From Solanum dulcamara (taxonomy: Eukaryota; Streptophyta; Magnoliopsida; Solanales; Solanaceae): a DNA stretch of 64,000 bases. Position numbers and translations under genes: made by a program. Numbering within the stretch: position 1 is the first letter of the stretch; every line of letters starts with the position of its first letter. Shown here piece by piece: positions 47,931 through 60,393 of this stretch. The notes under the pieces are model-generated. The model saw nothing but the letters and a program-made list of their open reading frames with translations. It did not search any database and had not been told where the DNA came from. Location of the stretch: contig NC_077239.1 of assembly GCF_947179165.1 (NCBI RefSeq), positions 35,294,634 through 35,358,633 on the forward strand, read 5' to 3'.

Positions 47931-49734
47931 TGTAAGATTAGAAGTTAAAAAGTCGAAAAACTAGGTTCAAAAGAAGTTTCCCAAAAAAATGAAACTATTT
48001 GGGCACCAAGTGGTCTTCACAGATCCCTTCACGGTCTGTGATGAGGACTACGGATTGTGGTGCACCATGAGTCATAGTTGTCTCTCGTGGTCCAACGCCC
48101 TCAGGGGTTCTGACAAATCCACACCACGCATGATGTCCATGATCTTTAGAGGCCACTAAAAATTATGACGATCTCTCGGAGGAATCCCCCAACTAATCCA
48201 GCTCATAATTATTTAAGTCTAGCACCAAGACCACCACCACGAGCCGTGGTGGGCTTCCTGGGCAGTGGTAGGTCTTCCGTCCAAGTGCCCAACTTAATTT
48301 AAGTTAGGGGTGTTTTATCCTTTTCCAATGTTTTCATTAATAAATGTAGATGGTTTTTAGGGTTATAATAAGCTATTAACTACCTAAGCCTCCTAACTCT
48401 CTCATTCTCACCGAAGCTCTCAAAACTCAAAATTCTCTCTCTAAAGTGTTCTCTCAAGAGTCTTTTTCCTCCTCAAATAAACCAAAGGAATTCTTCAAGA
48501 TCAAAGCTTATATTCCTTGCAAATTAGTGCTCCTAATATCAAAGGTATATGGGATTTCATCCGTGGGTCCTTCCACCCATGGAGTCCCAAGCTTTATTCT
48601 CAAATTCTCTTATGAGCTCTTCTTTTAAAAGCCCTAATTGCAAAATTCACATTGGGTCTTATAAACTATGAGATATTTCATTATTAGTCATCTAATTATG
48701 CATAATTCACATCATCTTATGTGATTTCAAGGTGAATTTCAATGAACCATGCTATATGCTAGTTTCAAGTATGTTTTCAACGAATTGTGATCATGAATTT
48801 CAAGTGATTTCAATGAAAGCTTTATGAATGATTACCAAGTTTTATGAATGACTCACGAAAGATTATGAATAATGTTTCAAAGATCTTTAAAGTAAGAATT
48901 TATGGTGTGATAAGGTAGTTCTCACACAATCATTTTAAACAGATGATAAAGTAGTCCTCACCAACTCAAGTATTTGTCACGACCCAACCCCGTAGGCCGC
49001 GACTAGGGTCCGACCTAGACCCTCTTATGCATATTTATCAACTACGCTTAAGTTGAACCGTGTGTGATGTGATACTATACACAAAAACCTCAATAGTTTA
49101 AAACTTTTTCATGGAACTGTAGCCTCTTTCATTCGCATCATATCATAAAAGGGAACGCACCGACGAGGCTTCCATAACATTAAAACATTTACAACATGTC
49201 GTATAGGCACAGTTGAAACAAACTAATAAATAACCCACATCCATATGTTTACAAACCTCTAGGAATAGTAACATCAACATATGGCGGGACAAGGCCCCCG
49301 CTGTACCCCTGAATGTACAAATATATATATTAAATGACCAGTATTAAAAATTAGGCTCTAAAACAGTGAAGCACTTCCGACATAGCTGAGAGGAACTCCT
49401 AAGCTGACGGATCTCCAGAATGAACATTTGTACCTGCAGGCATAAAATATAGCCCCCTGGGGAACGGGGAGGTCAATACGATATATGTACTGAGTATATA
49501 AAGCATAACGCATCACAACTGAGAGAACAACTGAAATGAGGATGCAGGAAACGAGTATAACAGTTAATAAGGCACTATACCTGTATCTTATAACATAAGG
49601 GCATGTACACCATCTTCACATACCATATCCGGCCGGCTGGGGGACTCGGAGTTACCATGTCATCGCATACGGCGTCGTGTCATAGGTTATGATTACATTA
49701 TTATGTTTTCACATGCATGCCCATCTATCATTAC

Positions 49735-49935
49735 ATATCATACCATACCCGGCCCAGTATGGGTCTCGGTGTTATAATTATATCATCAAATACCGTACCC
49801 GGCCCATTAAGGGACTCGGTGTTATCATCATATCATCACATACCGTACCCAGCCCATTAAGAGACTCGGTGTTATCATCATATCATCATATACCGTACCC
49901 GACCTTTTAAGGGACTCGGTGTTATAATCATCATA
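49735..49935. repeat. 50-bp minisatellite in F, four copies
   Basis: Units with CCGTACCCGGCCCATTAAG and GACTCGGTGTTAT repeat at 50-base steps (CTCGGT cores near 49765, 49815, 49865 and 49915). There are no spacers, so it is not a CRISPR-like array. Confidence 0.93.
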
Positions 49936-52019
49936 TATAGGTAGATCATTATCCGAGACTCACTAGGGTAATCATACTGAACTATCGTTCGTGGATCAGG
50001 ATAATAATCATCTCAGGTGCCTTTTGAGTGCCACTAGGGCTATATTAAGTGAAGTCTCAGGAATTATAGACATATTTTAGGGTAATTCCAACCGGCTTAA
50101 GGCAATCATAGACATCTATCATCACAGAGTCCTTAGGACTAGGAGCTCTAAGTCCCATTATTAATCGACACATAGACGGTTCAGGAAAGGTAGCTCAACT
50201 GCGATGAGAGTTTTCCTGCCAAGGAGTGAATATGAGACATATAGTGTATTCAGGGCTTAAGAATGGACTTACTCTAGAGCACGTATTATGCATCGTTTTC
50301 TTTAAGACATGTCAAAAGAAAGAAAGGGTTGGCCTCATCTGTTTGTCCCTTCCTATTCCAAAGGAGTTTGAGAGATAATAATTCACCTATCGTAGGCGTC
50401 CTAGTATTCAGCAGTGGAAAAGAATCAGGAGGTATGCTCGGGGCCTTATGAATGGTATTATCCCCACTTGCATACGCAGATATACATATTGCACTTCTAT
50501 CAAGGATATGCCAAGATAAAGGAATTAGATTTACATACCCTCTACTTTCCATTATCTAGGAGACCATGGGAGACACTAACTCAATTAGCATAGGAGCTTT
50601 CACCTCCAGAAGTAGGTAGGGGTCGTGAATCATATTCGGAAATTCTTGAGTAGATTCGTCCTCACATGTTATATACCCATCATATTTAGGACTAAGACAC
50701 GCCAAGAGAAGGGAAGGATAGCCTTACATAATCATCACTTCCTAACGTATGGAAGTCTTGTGAAGCCCTAGTTCAATTACTGTAAGAGTGCTTTCATCAA
50801 GAAGTAAATGAGGACCGTGAATTACGCTTGGAATTTATGAATAGATTTACCCTCAATCTCATATCATTCATTACTTAACTTGAATACATGCTAAAATAAG
50901 AAACAAGATAGGCTTTACATACTTATGCCAAAAACATGCCAAAAGAAAGCTTCACATACCTTGTCTGAATTTTTCCTTTTCCTGTTTGCCTCGCCGTCCT
51001 TTGAACCTATTCAACATGAAAGTAATATGAATATCAAACCCTTTTAACTTTCCAGCACCCTAGGTTACACCTTAGTATTAATGGAATCTATTTCCTTAGT
51101 CGTTTCCCCGACTAATTCTATTATTCGCTAAGGCGTCGATGAAAATTGGGCAGCACCTCCCCTATAATGTGCCCTATCCAAATTTTCAATTAGGTCCCTA
51201 AGACCTACAAACAACCAACAAAAACAACCTACAGCAATTCACACCAACAATATACAACATAAACTCCAAACGACTTATTCAAAAATACGATATCACAATA
51301 GGGCGTCTAGCCTTTATTATGTAACGCCTTTAACTATACGAAAGGAGGGGTCGTGTGGATTCAACCAGAATTATCCATACCCCTTTTATAATGCATTTAG
51401 TCCCTGAAACAATACATTACACCCCTGCAGCAACAACTCACAAGAATGACACTTTATTTCGACGATAATTCACTTCTAACGACTCCAATTTAGTTTATTC
51501 CGAACGCCGAACTTTTCAAACCTTTTACCAAACTTCCAGAAGCCCATAAGGTTTATAATACACCCTAATTTAACATCATAAACTTCAAATTAGAGGGGAA
51601 GAACTTACCTTTCCCGAAATTGGCTAGAACTTGCCAAAATCGCGCCTCGAAACTTTTTTTAGCGCGCTGTAACGTCGTGGCAGCTTGCTGTGCGTTTTTT
51701 GCTGCCCCAAACTCTAATTTTATACTACTAATACTTCCATATCATCTTGGTATACTCTATATAATTAATTTACGGAACGAAATTGGGACTTACCTCTTTT
51801 TTTTCCCAAAGTCGTCACCCTTTTCTCTCTTAGCTTAGGGTTTGTTTATCTTCACTTTGGCTGAAAATTTGATGAAGGAGCTGAAGTATATGCTGTATAT
51901 ACATATATATATGTGGTCCTAGGGAGTGACACATTTCATCCCCTAGAGGTGACACGTGTCCACGTATTGGGCCACCGCATCCATGCGATCAAGGAGGGGC
52001 TGCCACGTGGCATTGGGGC

Positions 52020-52090
52020 CCACCTCCCCCAAGCAGGTGGGTCACCTACTTGACCCCAAGTAGGTGGGTCACCTGCTTGCTTGAGGTGCT
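52020..52090. repeat. CAGGTG/CACCTG array in F
   Basis: AAGCAGGTGGGTCACCT-type words alternate with their inverse, as in E at 39965-40055. This lies about 370-440 bases from the LTR start (minus strand). Confidence 0.8.
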
Positions 52091-53506
52091 GCCACGTGTC
52101 ACCCTTCTATTGGCTGCCCTACATCATTGTTTTTCTTCCTCGTGGGTTCGTAATCTCGTCTCACTTTAAGAGCCTATGTAATCCATGCTTTTCAAGCTTG
52201 GTATGTACTCCAATAGCTTAAGTATGTAAGATTTCCAAGTTAGTACATTACGTAGGTAAATCGAGTCCTACGACTCATTACTTGGCCTCCAATTCCTTCT
52301 AGATTCTTATGACTCAATTTTCAACCTTCTCTACTATGGGGTATCACATTCTCCCTTCCTTAGATTCATTTGATAGTGTTGTAGCTTATTCGGCTCATAT
52401 TATAGTGTCTAAGGAACTTAAGAAGACATTCCGAGTTCGAGAGTGCGGGGTGTAATAGTATTCTTATGAATCTATCATGTTAATGAGCTATTCTATGATT
52501 TTCTTATGATAAAGATTGATATCTTTTATTTTCTTTTATAATAATGTCAATGACTATATTTTCATGAAGTTCTTTTGGGATAATGACTAAGCACCGAGAG
52601 GACTTTAAGGTGCGGTTCAGTCAGGTAGCCTCTATAGCTACCCAAGGGAATCCTAGTAGCAACCTTTAGTCCCTATCTACATTGTCCACATAGGATTAAA
52701 GTATCAATATGGTGTAGCTAATGGATCCACATATACCAATAAGTAATAGAGGGTACCATCACAGAGTCTAGATTGGCAAGTAGCCTCCCTCTTCTTTATG
52801 TGGGCAAAATAGATTCCATGTTATAGTTTGTATGGTCTTATATGTCGGTTAAAGGTGCTATCCCACATTAAGGTATATGAAAGGTATAAAGTTCTCATAA
52901 TGATGTTTTGATGCATTGACCACATGATTTTGATGTTTTTTGGGTTTTCATGGTTTTTCTCATGTTTTAAGATATTGTTCATATATATCATGATTCATAT
53001 TGATTAAATACTATATTCATTGTTCATTCATACTTCTCACATACTTAACATGTTCCATGTACTAACGCATACTTTTTGCCTACATTATATCATAATATAG
53101 GGAATGTAGGGTCCAATAATCATCTCACACCTCCTATTCGTGAGTAGAGTTGATATTTTTTACTTCCATTGTTGGTGAGTCCTCACTATTTGAGAACAAT
53201 ACACTTTATTTTTATTGTGTCGTATGACTTTTCATCTTTTTTTATGTTCTCATGGGTGAGCTAAAAGCTTGTCTTATGCCCCTTCTAGTTAGTAGAGGCA
53301 TGTTGGATGTTGTGAAGTCTATGTTGTCTTTCATTCGAGTTTGAGACTTATTATATTTTGTTAAGACTTTATTTTCTGCATTTATGTCTTGCTTTATTGC
53401 CCTTCTTACCTTATGTATGCTCATGAATGATATGCTAAGAGGCTTGGTTAGGTTCCCTCAGTTTCTAATTATCGTGTCACACCTAGGGTCTAGCTTGGGT
53501 CGTGAC

Positions 53507-56100
53507 ATTAGTTGTATGGAAGCATAAGCTATAACTATACCTCTTTGCATCAAAATGCAACCTAGTCCAACTCTGGATGCATCATAACAAATAACAAAGC
53601 CATTTTTTACCTCGGGTAGGGACAGTAGCGGAGCAGTAGTCAATCTCATTTTCAACTTTATCAAACTCTTCTCACAAGCGTCTAACTGTTGGAAATTAGT
53701 CTTCTTCTGGTTCAACTTAGTCAATGGAGATGATATGGATGAAAATCCATCTACAAATCTTCTATTGTAACCAGCTAAACCTAAGAAACTTCTTTTGTCT
53801 GTTTGAGATGATGGTCTAGGCTTCTTTACTACCTTTATTTTCTGAGAATGTACTCGAATACAACCACCAGAAATAATATGGCGTAAGAATCCCACGGATT
53901 CAAGAAACAACTCACACTTTAAAAACATAGCATCCAACTCCTGGTCCAAAGAGTTTAGAGAACAATTCTAAGATGGTTGGCATCCTCCTCCTCATTTCTC
54001 AAATAGATCAGAATGCTATCAATAAACACAATAAAAAACATGTTTAAATATTGTTGGAACACTTTAGGTATGAGGTGCATGAATGCTGCAAGAGTGTTAG
54101 TCAAACAAAGGACAAAACTAGGAACTCATAGTGACTACATCTAGTTTTGAAGGATGTTTTTGGAATATCACTTTCTCTCACTTTCAACTGATGATAACCT
54201 AATCTGAGCTCTATCTTAGAGAAACAATTGGCACCTTGAAGTTGGCCGAACAGGTCAGCAATTCTCGAAAGAAGGTACTTATTCTTTATAGTATTTTTAT
54301 TCAACTAACGAAAGTCAATACATATTTTTAGTGAACCATATTTCTTGTGCATGAATAGGGTAGGAGCACCCTAATGTGGGAAACTCAGCCTAATGAAACC
54401 CTTACTTAGACGATCTCTAACTCCTCTTTTTACTCTTTTAACTTTGTATAGCCATTCTATATGGTAGAATAGAGGTAGGTTGAGTATCGAGAAGAACATC
54501 TATTCTGAAGCCTATATCTCCCTATTAGGAGGGACTCCAAGTAAATCCTTAAGAAAGACTTCAAGAAACTCACTCACAACTAGAATAGACTGAAGGGATG
54601 GTGTCTCTATACTATAACTTCTAACTCGTACAATGTGGTAGATGCACCCCTTAAAGACAAATTTTCTGTATGAATCGACCCTTAGGCAAAGTTAGACTAC
54701 CCTTTTACTCAATAACTGGATCATTAGAAAACTGAAACTTGATGACTTGAGTTCTATAATAAACTAAGGAATAACAAGAATAAAGTCAGTCCATGCCAAG
54801 AATGACATCGAAGTCAATCATGTCTAACTCAACTAAGTCTGCTTAAGTATTTTTATGATAGATAAAGACAGTATAATCTTGATAAACTCTTTTCATTAGA
54901 ATAGACTCACAACAAGAGTAGAAACACTAAATGGCTCGAAGAGTCGTTCGGGGAGGATCCCGGACTTAACAGCTACATAAAGAGTCACAAAAGACAAGGT
55001 AGCACCTAAATTAAGCAACTCATAAACATCATTAGAAAACACTTGAAGCATACCAATGACAACATCTGGTGAGTTCTCTGGGTCTTGGCAATTGCCATAG
55101 CATACAGACGGCATGGACCTCGGTCTGCTTCTAATTTAAAACATCTCTAATTACCTCTACCTTGTGGTGTTGCTAAAGAAGATTGGGCTCTATTTCCCCC
55201 ATTACCCTATAGCATGGGTAATTTATCATGAAGTAACTCATCTGGATAGACTCGTAGCAACCATTAGTTTCATCTCGATACCCTCCCAAATAAAGTCTAC
55301 CACACTTACCATAAGGTGGCTTGTGTGAAGAACTCTAGACCATACTCCCCTAGGACTGAGATCCTTGAGTTCTAAAATTATGGTTGCCTTGAGACCTCTT
55401 GTCATTTCGATTTTTGGTTGTAGGTGAACTCACTGATGAAGATGCATAACTAGAAGACCTCTTCTGAAAGAAGAAATGGTTGTCATTACCATTTTTTTGA
55501 TGGTTAGACTCATTGCATGTGGATTTTTCCTTCTTACTCTAGTACTCCTCGTTATCCTTCCACTTGTTCATCTCAATTTATCAAGCATACACCAAGATTC
55601 TAGATGTGTCCATGTTTGAAATAAAAAAGGTTGCCTAACACTCCCCTTCTCATTCCTGCTTAGGCCAGAAACAAACTTCCCCATCTTAGCTCTCACGTCG
55701 GGAATCATTTCAGCAACATCCCTGGATAGTTGGATGAACTTGAGGCTTTACTCCTTTACAATAATCTCCTATTGCTTCAAATTAACAAACTCTTCAACAT
55801 TTGCATCCCCCAACTCTTGCAGAAAGAAGTGGTCTAGAAATAAATCTTCAAACTCATCCTAGACCGTAAGATCAGCATCCTCACCTTGACTTTCCTTCCA
55901 CTGGTTGGACAAGACATTAGCAATATCCTTAAGCTAATAGGAAACAAGTTCAATCCCTCTATCTCAGTAGCATACATTACCTTCAGGATCTTCTACATGT
56001 CAAAAATAAAGTTCTAAGGATCCTCCTCAACTCTTGATCTAGTGAAGACTAGTGGGTTCATTCTCATAAAATCTCTAATCCTCTTAACAGGAGATGGATC
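53507..56100 (-). pseudogene. Broken gag-pol of element B
   Basis: From right to left on the minus strand: gag remains at about 55870-55600 (LDHFFLQELGDANVEEFVN-like), a ruined zinc knuckle near 55290-55240 and protease remains at 55114-54896. Reverse transcriptase is at 54560-54000 with [16 protein letters not shown] and [10 protein letters not shown]. From 53949 a frame runs from the end of the reverse transcriptase (HIISGG, FLGLAGYNRRFVDGFSSI) into RNase H (FVICYDASRVGLGCILMQRG). Element A interrupts RNase H at 53507 and the frame continues at 26623. Non-functional because of stops and frameshifts. Confidence 0.85.
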
Positions 56101-56553
56101 TTGAGTACTAGAGCTAGGAATGGGAGTACTCTGACGACCAGACTAAGCAGCTATTATTTTTGTGAGCATGGAAATTGCTCCCCTATATTCAGCCTTAGAA
56201 GGCATAGTAGGCTGGCAGTCTGTGGAACCTCTTATTTTCCATTCTCATTCTCATTCTCAACTGCTTGGGCTAGCTTTTGGGTCTGCATTCCAGATAGTAA
56301 TGGAATCTTATTCTTCATGATGTTCCTCTAGTTCAAAGTACTCTTAGAAGGGATGATCTTAAATCATGAAATGCACATATTAGAAAGAGAATTTATAGAG
56401 TTAAACTCTATTGCACTAATTGAATTAAGAAAGAAGAAAAACAATTCCTAATGTCCTGTAGCCTCCCCATTATAGATGTGGCGTGCTTCACTCTGATAAG
56501 AAGAACTCTACTAAACTCGACTTCGTAGACATCCTAGGACTTTCAAACACTGT

Positions 56554-56565
56554 GCTCTGATATCA
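56554..56565 (-). other. tRNA-iMet primer-binding site of B
   Basis: The minus strand reads TGATATCAGAGC, one base different from the initiator-tRNA complement, four bases inside the LTR end at 56570. It confirms the minus orientation. Confidence 0.88.
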
Positions 56566-56569
56566 ATTT

Positions 56570-58834
56570 TATCACGCCGCGAGTCTACACCTTAGGCATG
56601 GCCAGCACTTAAAACCATTTTTAGTTCTCAAGCAAACACTTGGCCTGGCTAAATCAGTAAGAAGAAGACTGAACTTATAAAATATAACTCATGATGAACA
56701 TTCATATTTATAAAATGCACTTCTCATAATAAAGTCTTAAACATACTTTGACTATAATTAATCTCAAAGTTTTCAAAAGATGACCTCGAAAGAATAAAGT
56801 GGAAGAAAGTCAAACATTGTCTGTGACTAGTCTATGAAGACTCTAAAACTGACTCTAAAATAAATACCAGAATAGGACCATAGCTACCTCTAACTAATAA
56901 ACAAAGACTAAAAAATAAAAACTCAAGAGCGCCTTTGAATGCAAGGAGGTCTCACCAAATGCTAGATAAAAATCTAATCTTCAACGGTGCGCCTGTTGAG
57001 GATCTCTATCACCTTTGTCTACATCATAAAACAATGCAGCTCCAAATGGTATCAGTACATGGAATGTACCATATGTAAAATATCTTAAAATAAACTTACT
57101 CAAAGATACTCAACTTAAATCAAAGAACTCAACTCTAAAAATAGCTCAACTCAATAAAGAATGTAATATATAAGACAATGCTTTAAAAGATATGTATAAG
57201 TAAATACAACTCCGTATATAAAATTATAATATTTTACTCTAGGAGAGTTTCTCTAACCAGCAATCATCACTTATGACCTACTTGATGATACAACAAACTA
57301 TTATAGTTTCCATTGCTGTCCAATACCTTGCCAGGGTAAAGGAAACAACTCGTCTCAAGGATCCAATAAAAAGTCTTCACTTTGGACTATGAGGAGTCTC
57401 TTGAATTAATGGCATGGTCCTATCCTATGTTGGCTACATCGTTTATGGGGTTCGAGTTGTTCTATACTTTTAGTCAAATTGTTGATCAATACTACTTCAA
57501 AAAATATATTTATTAGGCTCATATCTCGAGTGAGTGTATGTACTCAACTAACTCATTTAGTCTCATTAGACTTTTCTCAAAAACAAAACTCCTCTCAGAT
57601 CATTTCTTCTATTTAAAATTTTTATAATCGCAACTCAATAAATGTATTTAAAAGGATAATTTGACTTCTCAACTTAGCCTCAAAATAGATGTTTAAATGC
57701 ATTATTACTGAACTAATTTAGACTCAATAATATTCATGCTCAAAATAATAAATAAGAGGCTTCTCAAAACTCAACTCATTCTTAACTCTTTCTCAATTAA
57801 AAGATGAATATATCAGTCTTTAAACTAAAAATGATGCATAAATTAATTAATGCAAAAACTCAACTAGGGTTCATGGGAATGTAAACATGAACAAACATCT
57901 CAAGAACTCAACTAATGAAAATCAACAAAGTATATTTAAATATATACAAGAACTCAATAAGAAATTATATAGATCACTCAAGAATTTAAATTATCGGAAT
58001 TGAAACTCAACTCAAAACTTAACTTGATTAAATAAAAATGTAGGGCACGAGGAAGAACACATTCCAACATTATGATTAGACTTACATACCTAGAAGATTG
58101 ATGATCTAGATGAAACTCAAAGAAATTGCTTGAGCCCTAACTTCTCTACTTCTCTCTAATCCTTGCTCTTAAAATATCCTAAGTGTTAATGAGAGAAAAA
58201 GATATGTTATGTACTGAAGGGACTAATTTTAGTCCCAAAATGTCTTGGGTTTAGTTTGACAAAGAGAGAAAAAGATTAACCCTCATTAAAAATAGGCTAG
58301 GATATTTATGGGCACTTTCTACGGACCATAGGGTACCTCTCGTAGGAACTGGGGTCCAATTATTGGACTCACTAGAATTTGACTAATGGGTCTATGACCA
58401 AGCTTCTACAAGTCATTGATCGTAAGACGAGTTATGAAATCTCCTCATGGAACTCAACTATGGTTTTTGCGCTTGGGGTAAATGGACCTCTTGATGGATC
58501 ATCCAAGTTTGTATGGGTCATAACCTTAGTCGTAGGACCTAGGTGCACACTCTAGTAGCTACTAGAATATGAGCTACTAGAATATGTCACTTGACCCTAC
58601 GACTGACCCTATGAATCATATAGTTAATGAAAACTTGTAATTCTTGTTCGTAGGAATTGATCTAAACTCTAAAAAATTTGTCCAAGTATGGGAGGGGTCT
58701 ACGAGCTACACCTACAACTCGTAGACCTTTCTACGGATCATAGGTGTCCTCGAGGCCCACTTAAATAGGGCACTTCTCAATGTTTCTCTGGGTTCTCGGA
58801 ATTTATTTGAGTTAACATAGTATGGGGTATTACA
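56570..58834 (-). repeat. 5' LTR of element B
   Basis: About 2.27 kb. The plus strand starts TATCACGCCGCGAG and ends GTATGGGGTATTACA, so on the minus strand it reads TGTAATACCCC...GTGATA. It matches C's LTRs (e.g. the CATGTTTACATTCCCAT area near 57880). It contains a dyad-word cluster at 58318-58750. No genes seen. Confidence 0.87.
58318..58750. repeat. Dyad-word cluster in B LTR
   Basis: CTACGG/CATAGG/CGTAGG words recur in both orientations. A perfect 10-bp inverted repeat pairs GGTCTACGAG (58696-58705) with CTCGTAGACC (58718-58727). Confidence 0.7.
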
Positions 58835-60393
58835 TCATCAGTGGTGGATGTAAAGGAAAAGAAAGACCAAGACCCCATCATATTTCAATTAAAGGAGATG
58901 TTCACAAGCATAAAGTTATGACTTTTGCTAAATGGGGAGATGGTGTTTAAGATACCAAAGTAGACTGTGTGTTCCAAATATTGATGGCCTCTAAGACAGA
59001 ATCATGGTAGAGGACAGTAGCTCTAGAGATTTGAGTCATCCGAGTTCCACAAATATGTATCATCACTTGAGAGAAGTCTATTGGTGGAATTGCATGGAGA
59101 GAGATATAGAATATTTTGTTTCTAAGTGCTCGAATTGCCAACAAATAAAAGTTCAGCATTAAAGGCCTTGTGGAGTAGCTCAGAATATAAAGATTCTAGA
59201 GTGGAAATGAGAGATGATAAATATGGACTTTATTACAGACTTACCACGATCTTGCCGATAGCATAATTCGATTTGGGTGATTGAAGATTGCATGACTAAT
59301 CATCCCACTTCTTGCCTATTAAGACTATAGATTTAGTAGAGGATAATGCCAGATTGTATATTCATGATATAGTCCAACTTCATGGAGTTCCTTTGTCTAT
59401 CATCTCAGACAGAGGTGCTCAATTCACTGCTCAATTTTGGAAATTGTTCCAAAAAGGTTTAGGCTCTTAGTACCACATTCCATCCTTAGACAGATAGTTA
59501 GGTAGAGCATACAATGTAGACTCTTGAGGACATTTTGAGAGATTGTATCTTAACTTTAAAAGAAGTTGGGATAATCACTTGCCTTTTATAGAGTTTTTGT
59601 ACAATAATAGTTATCACTCAAGTATTCAAATGGCTCCTTATGAGGCTCTTTATGGAAGGAGATATAGATCACTAATTGGTTGGTTTGAGGTTGATAAATC
59701 TGAGTTGATAGGGAAAGAATTGGTTTATCAAGCTATAGAGAAGGTGAAAATCATTCCAAAAAGGCTGAAAACTGTGCAAAGTCATCAAAAGTCCTATACT
59801 GATGTTAGGAGAAGCGACTTAGAGTTTGAAGTGAATGATTGGATATACTTAAAGGTTTCATCCATGAAGTATATTATGATATTTGGGAAGAAAGGGAAGT
59901 TTAGTCCTTGTTACATTAGTCCTTATCAAATTATTAGGGAGTTTTTAATATGGCTTATGAGTTAGAGCTACAATTAGAGTTATCATCCGTTCATCCTATA
60001 TTCCACATTTCTATGCTTAAGAAGTGCTTGGGAGATCCTTATCTCATAATTCCTACAGATAGAATTGGTGTGATGGATAGCCTATCTTATGAGTAAATTC
60101 CAATTCATATTCTTGATCGCCACGTTCGCAAGTTAAAAACCAAGGAGGTAGCTTCAATCAATGTTTTGTGGTGAAATCAGTTTGTTAAAGAGTCTACATG
60201 GATATAAAAGTTAGAATCCCGTACCTATTTGATCCTACTAACGATAATGTTAAAGGTAATATTCCTTTCCTTATCTCAAATTTAGTTCTTTTTCGAGTGT
60301 TTGGGTAGTTCAATTCTTGCATTGCATTTGTGCCTTGTGTAAATTCTTAGCTTGGTCATCATTCGAGGACAAATAATCCCAAGGGAGAGATAT
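58835..60393 (+). pseudogene. Broken integrase of element C
   Basis: It continues the sequence cut at 26209. The zinc-binding region is near 59085-59160 and the catalytic core at about 59220-59560, with stops. The C-terminal third is open at 59543-59965 (LPFIEFLYNNSYHSSIQMAPYE, NDWIYLKVSSMK, KFSPCYISPYQI). A polypurine-like AAGGGAGAGA at about 60381 precedes the 3' LTR. Not functional. Confidence 0.85.

Larger units (their letters stand above)
48975..52457 (-). mobile_element. Solo LTR F (E family), target duplication GTATT
   Basis: This 3,483-bp LTR is in reverse orientation: plus strand TGTCACGACCCAACCCCG at the left and GCGGGGTGTAATA at the right. It is flanked by perfect GTATT repeats (48970-48974 and 52458-52462). 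A's 5' LTR keeps the uninterrupted site near 27720. It shares the GCCTCGCCGTCCTTTGAACC block with E and copy 1 (reverse strand). No interior is present. Confidence 0.95.
26624..53506 (+). mobile_element. Gypsy element A (plus), nested in B and split by D
   Basis: It has two LTRs (26624-28765 and 47931-53506, the latter enlarged by solo LTR F), gag-pol remains at 28922-31984 and integrase at 46178-47930. The LTRs begin TGTAAGA and end GGGTCRTGAMA. B's RNase H frame continues from one flank to the other. The flanks (TAAAT and TTAGT) do not give a clean target duplication, so some decay at the ends is likely. Confidence 0.85.
47931..53506 (+). repeat. 3' LTR of element A, containing solo LTR F
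   Basis: It begins TGTAAGATTAG and ends CTTGGGTCGTGACA. The sequences 47931-48974 and 52463-53506 together match the 5' LTR at 26624-28765. The dyad-word cluster lies at about 48010-48280. Confidence 0.9.
26210..58834 (-). mobile_element. Gypsy element B (minus), nested in C and split by A
   Basis: From right to left: 5' LTR (56570-58834), tRNA-iMet primer site (56554-56565), gag, protease, reverse transcriptase and RNase H (56100 down to 53507), then the end of RNase H at 26623-26347. The integrase and 3' LTR are missing; only a 137-bp unassigned remnant remains at 26210-26346. Flanks in C are TCTTC (26205-26209) and TCATC (58835-58839), a target duplication with one mismatch. Joining C across it keeps the homologous protein order. 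Confidence 0.82.

Noticed and set aside
49735..49935. CRISPR-like regular array
   Set aside because: Units abut without unique spacers and lie in a plant solo LTR; it is a minisatellite.
59543..59965. Stand-alone 140-residue gene
   Set aside because: It is the open C-terminal part of element C's integrase; the catalytic core before it is broken.
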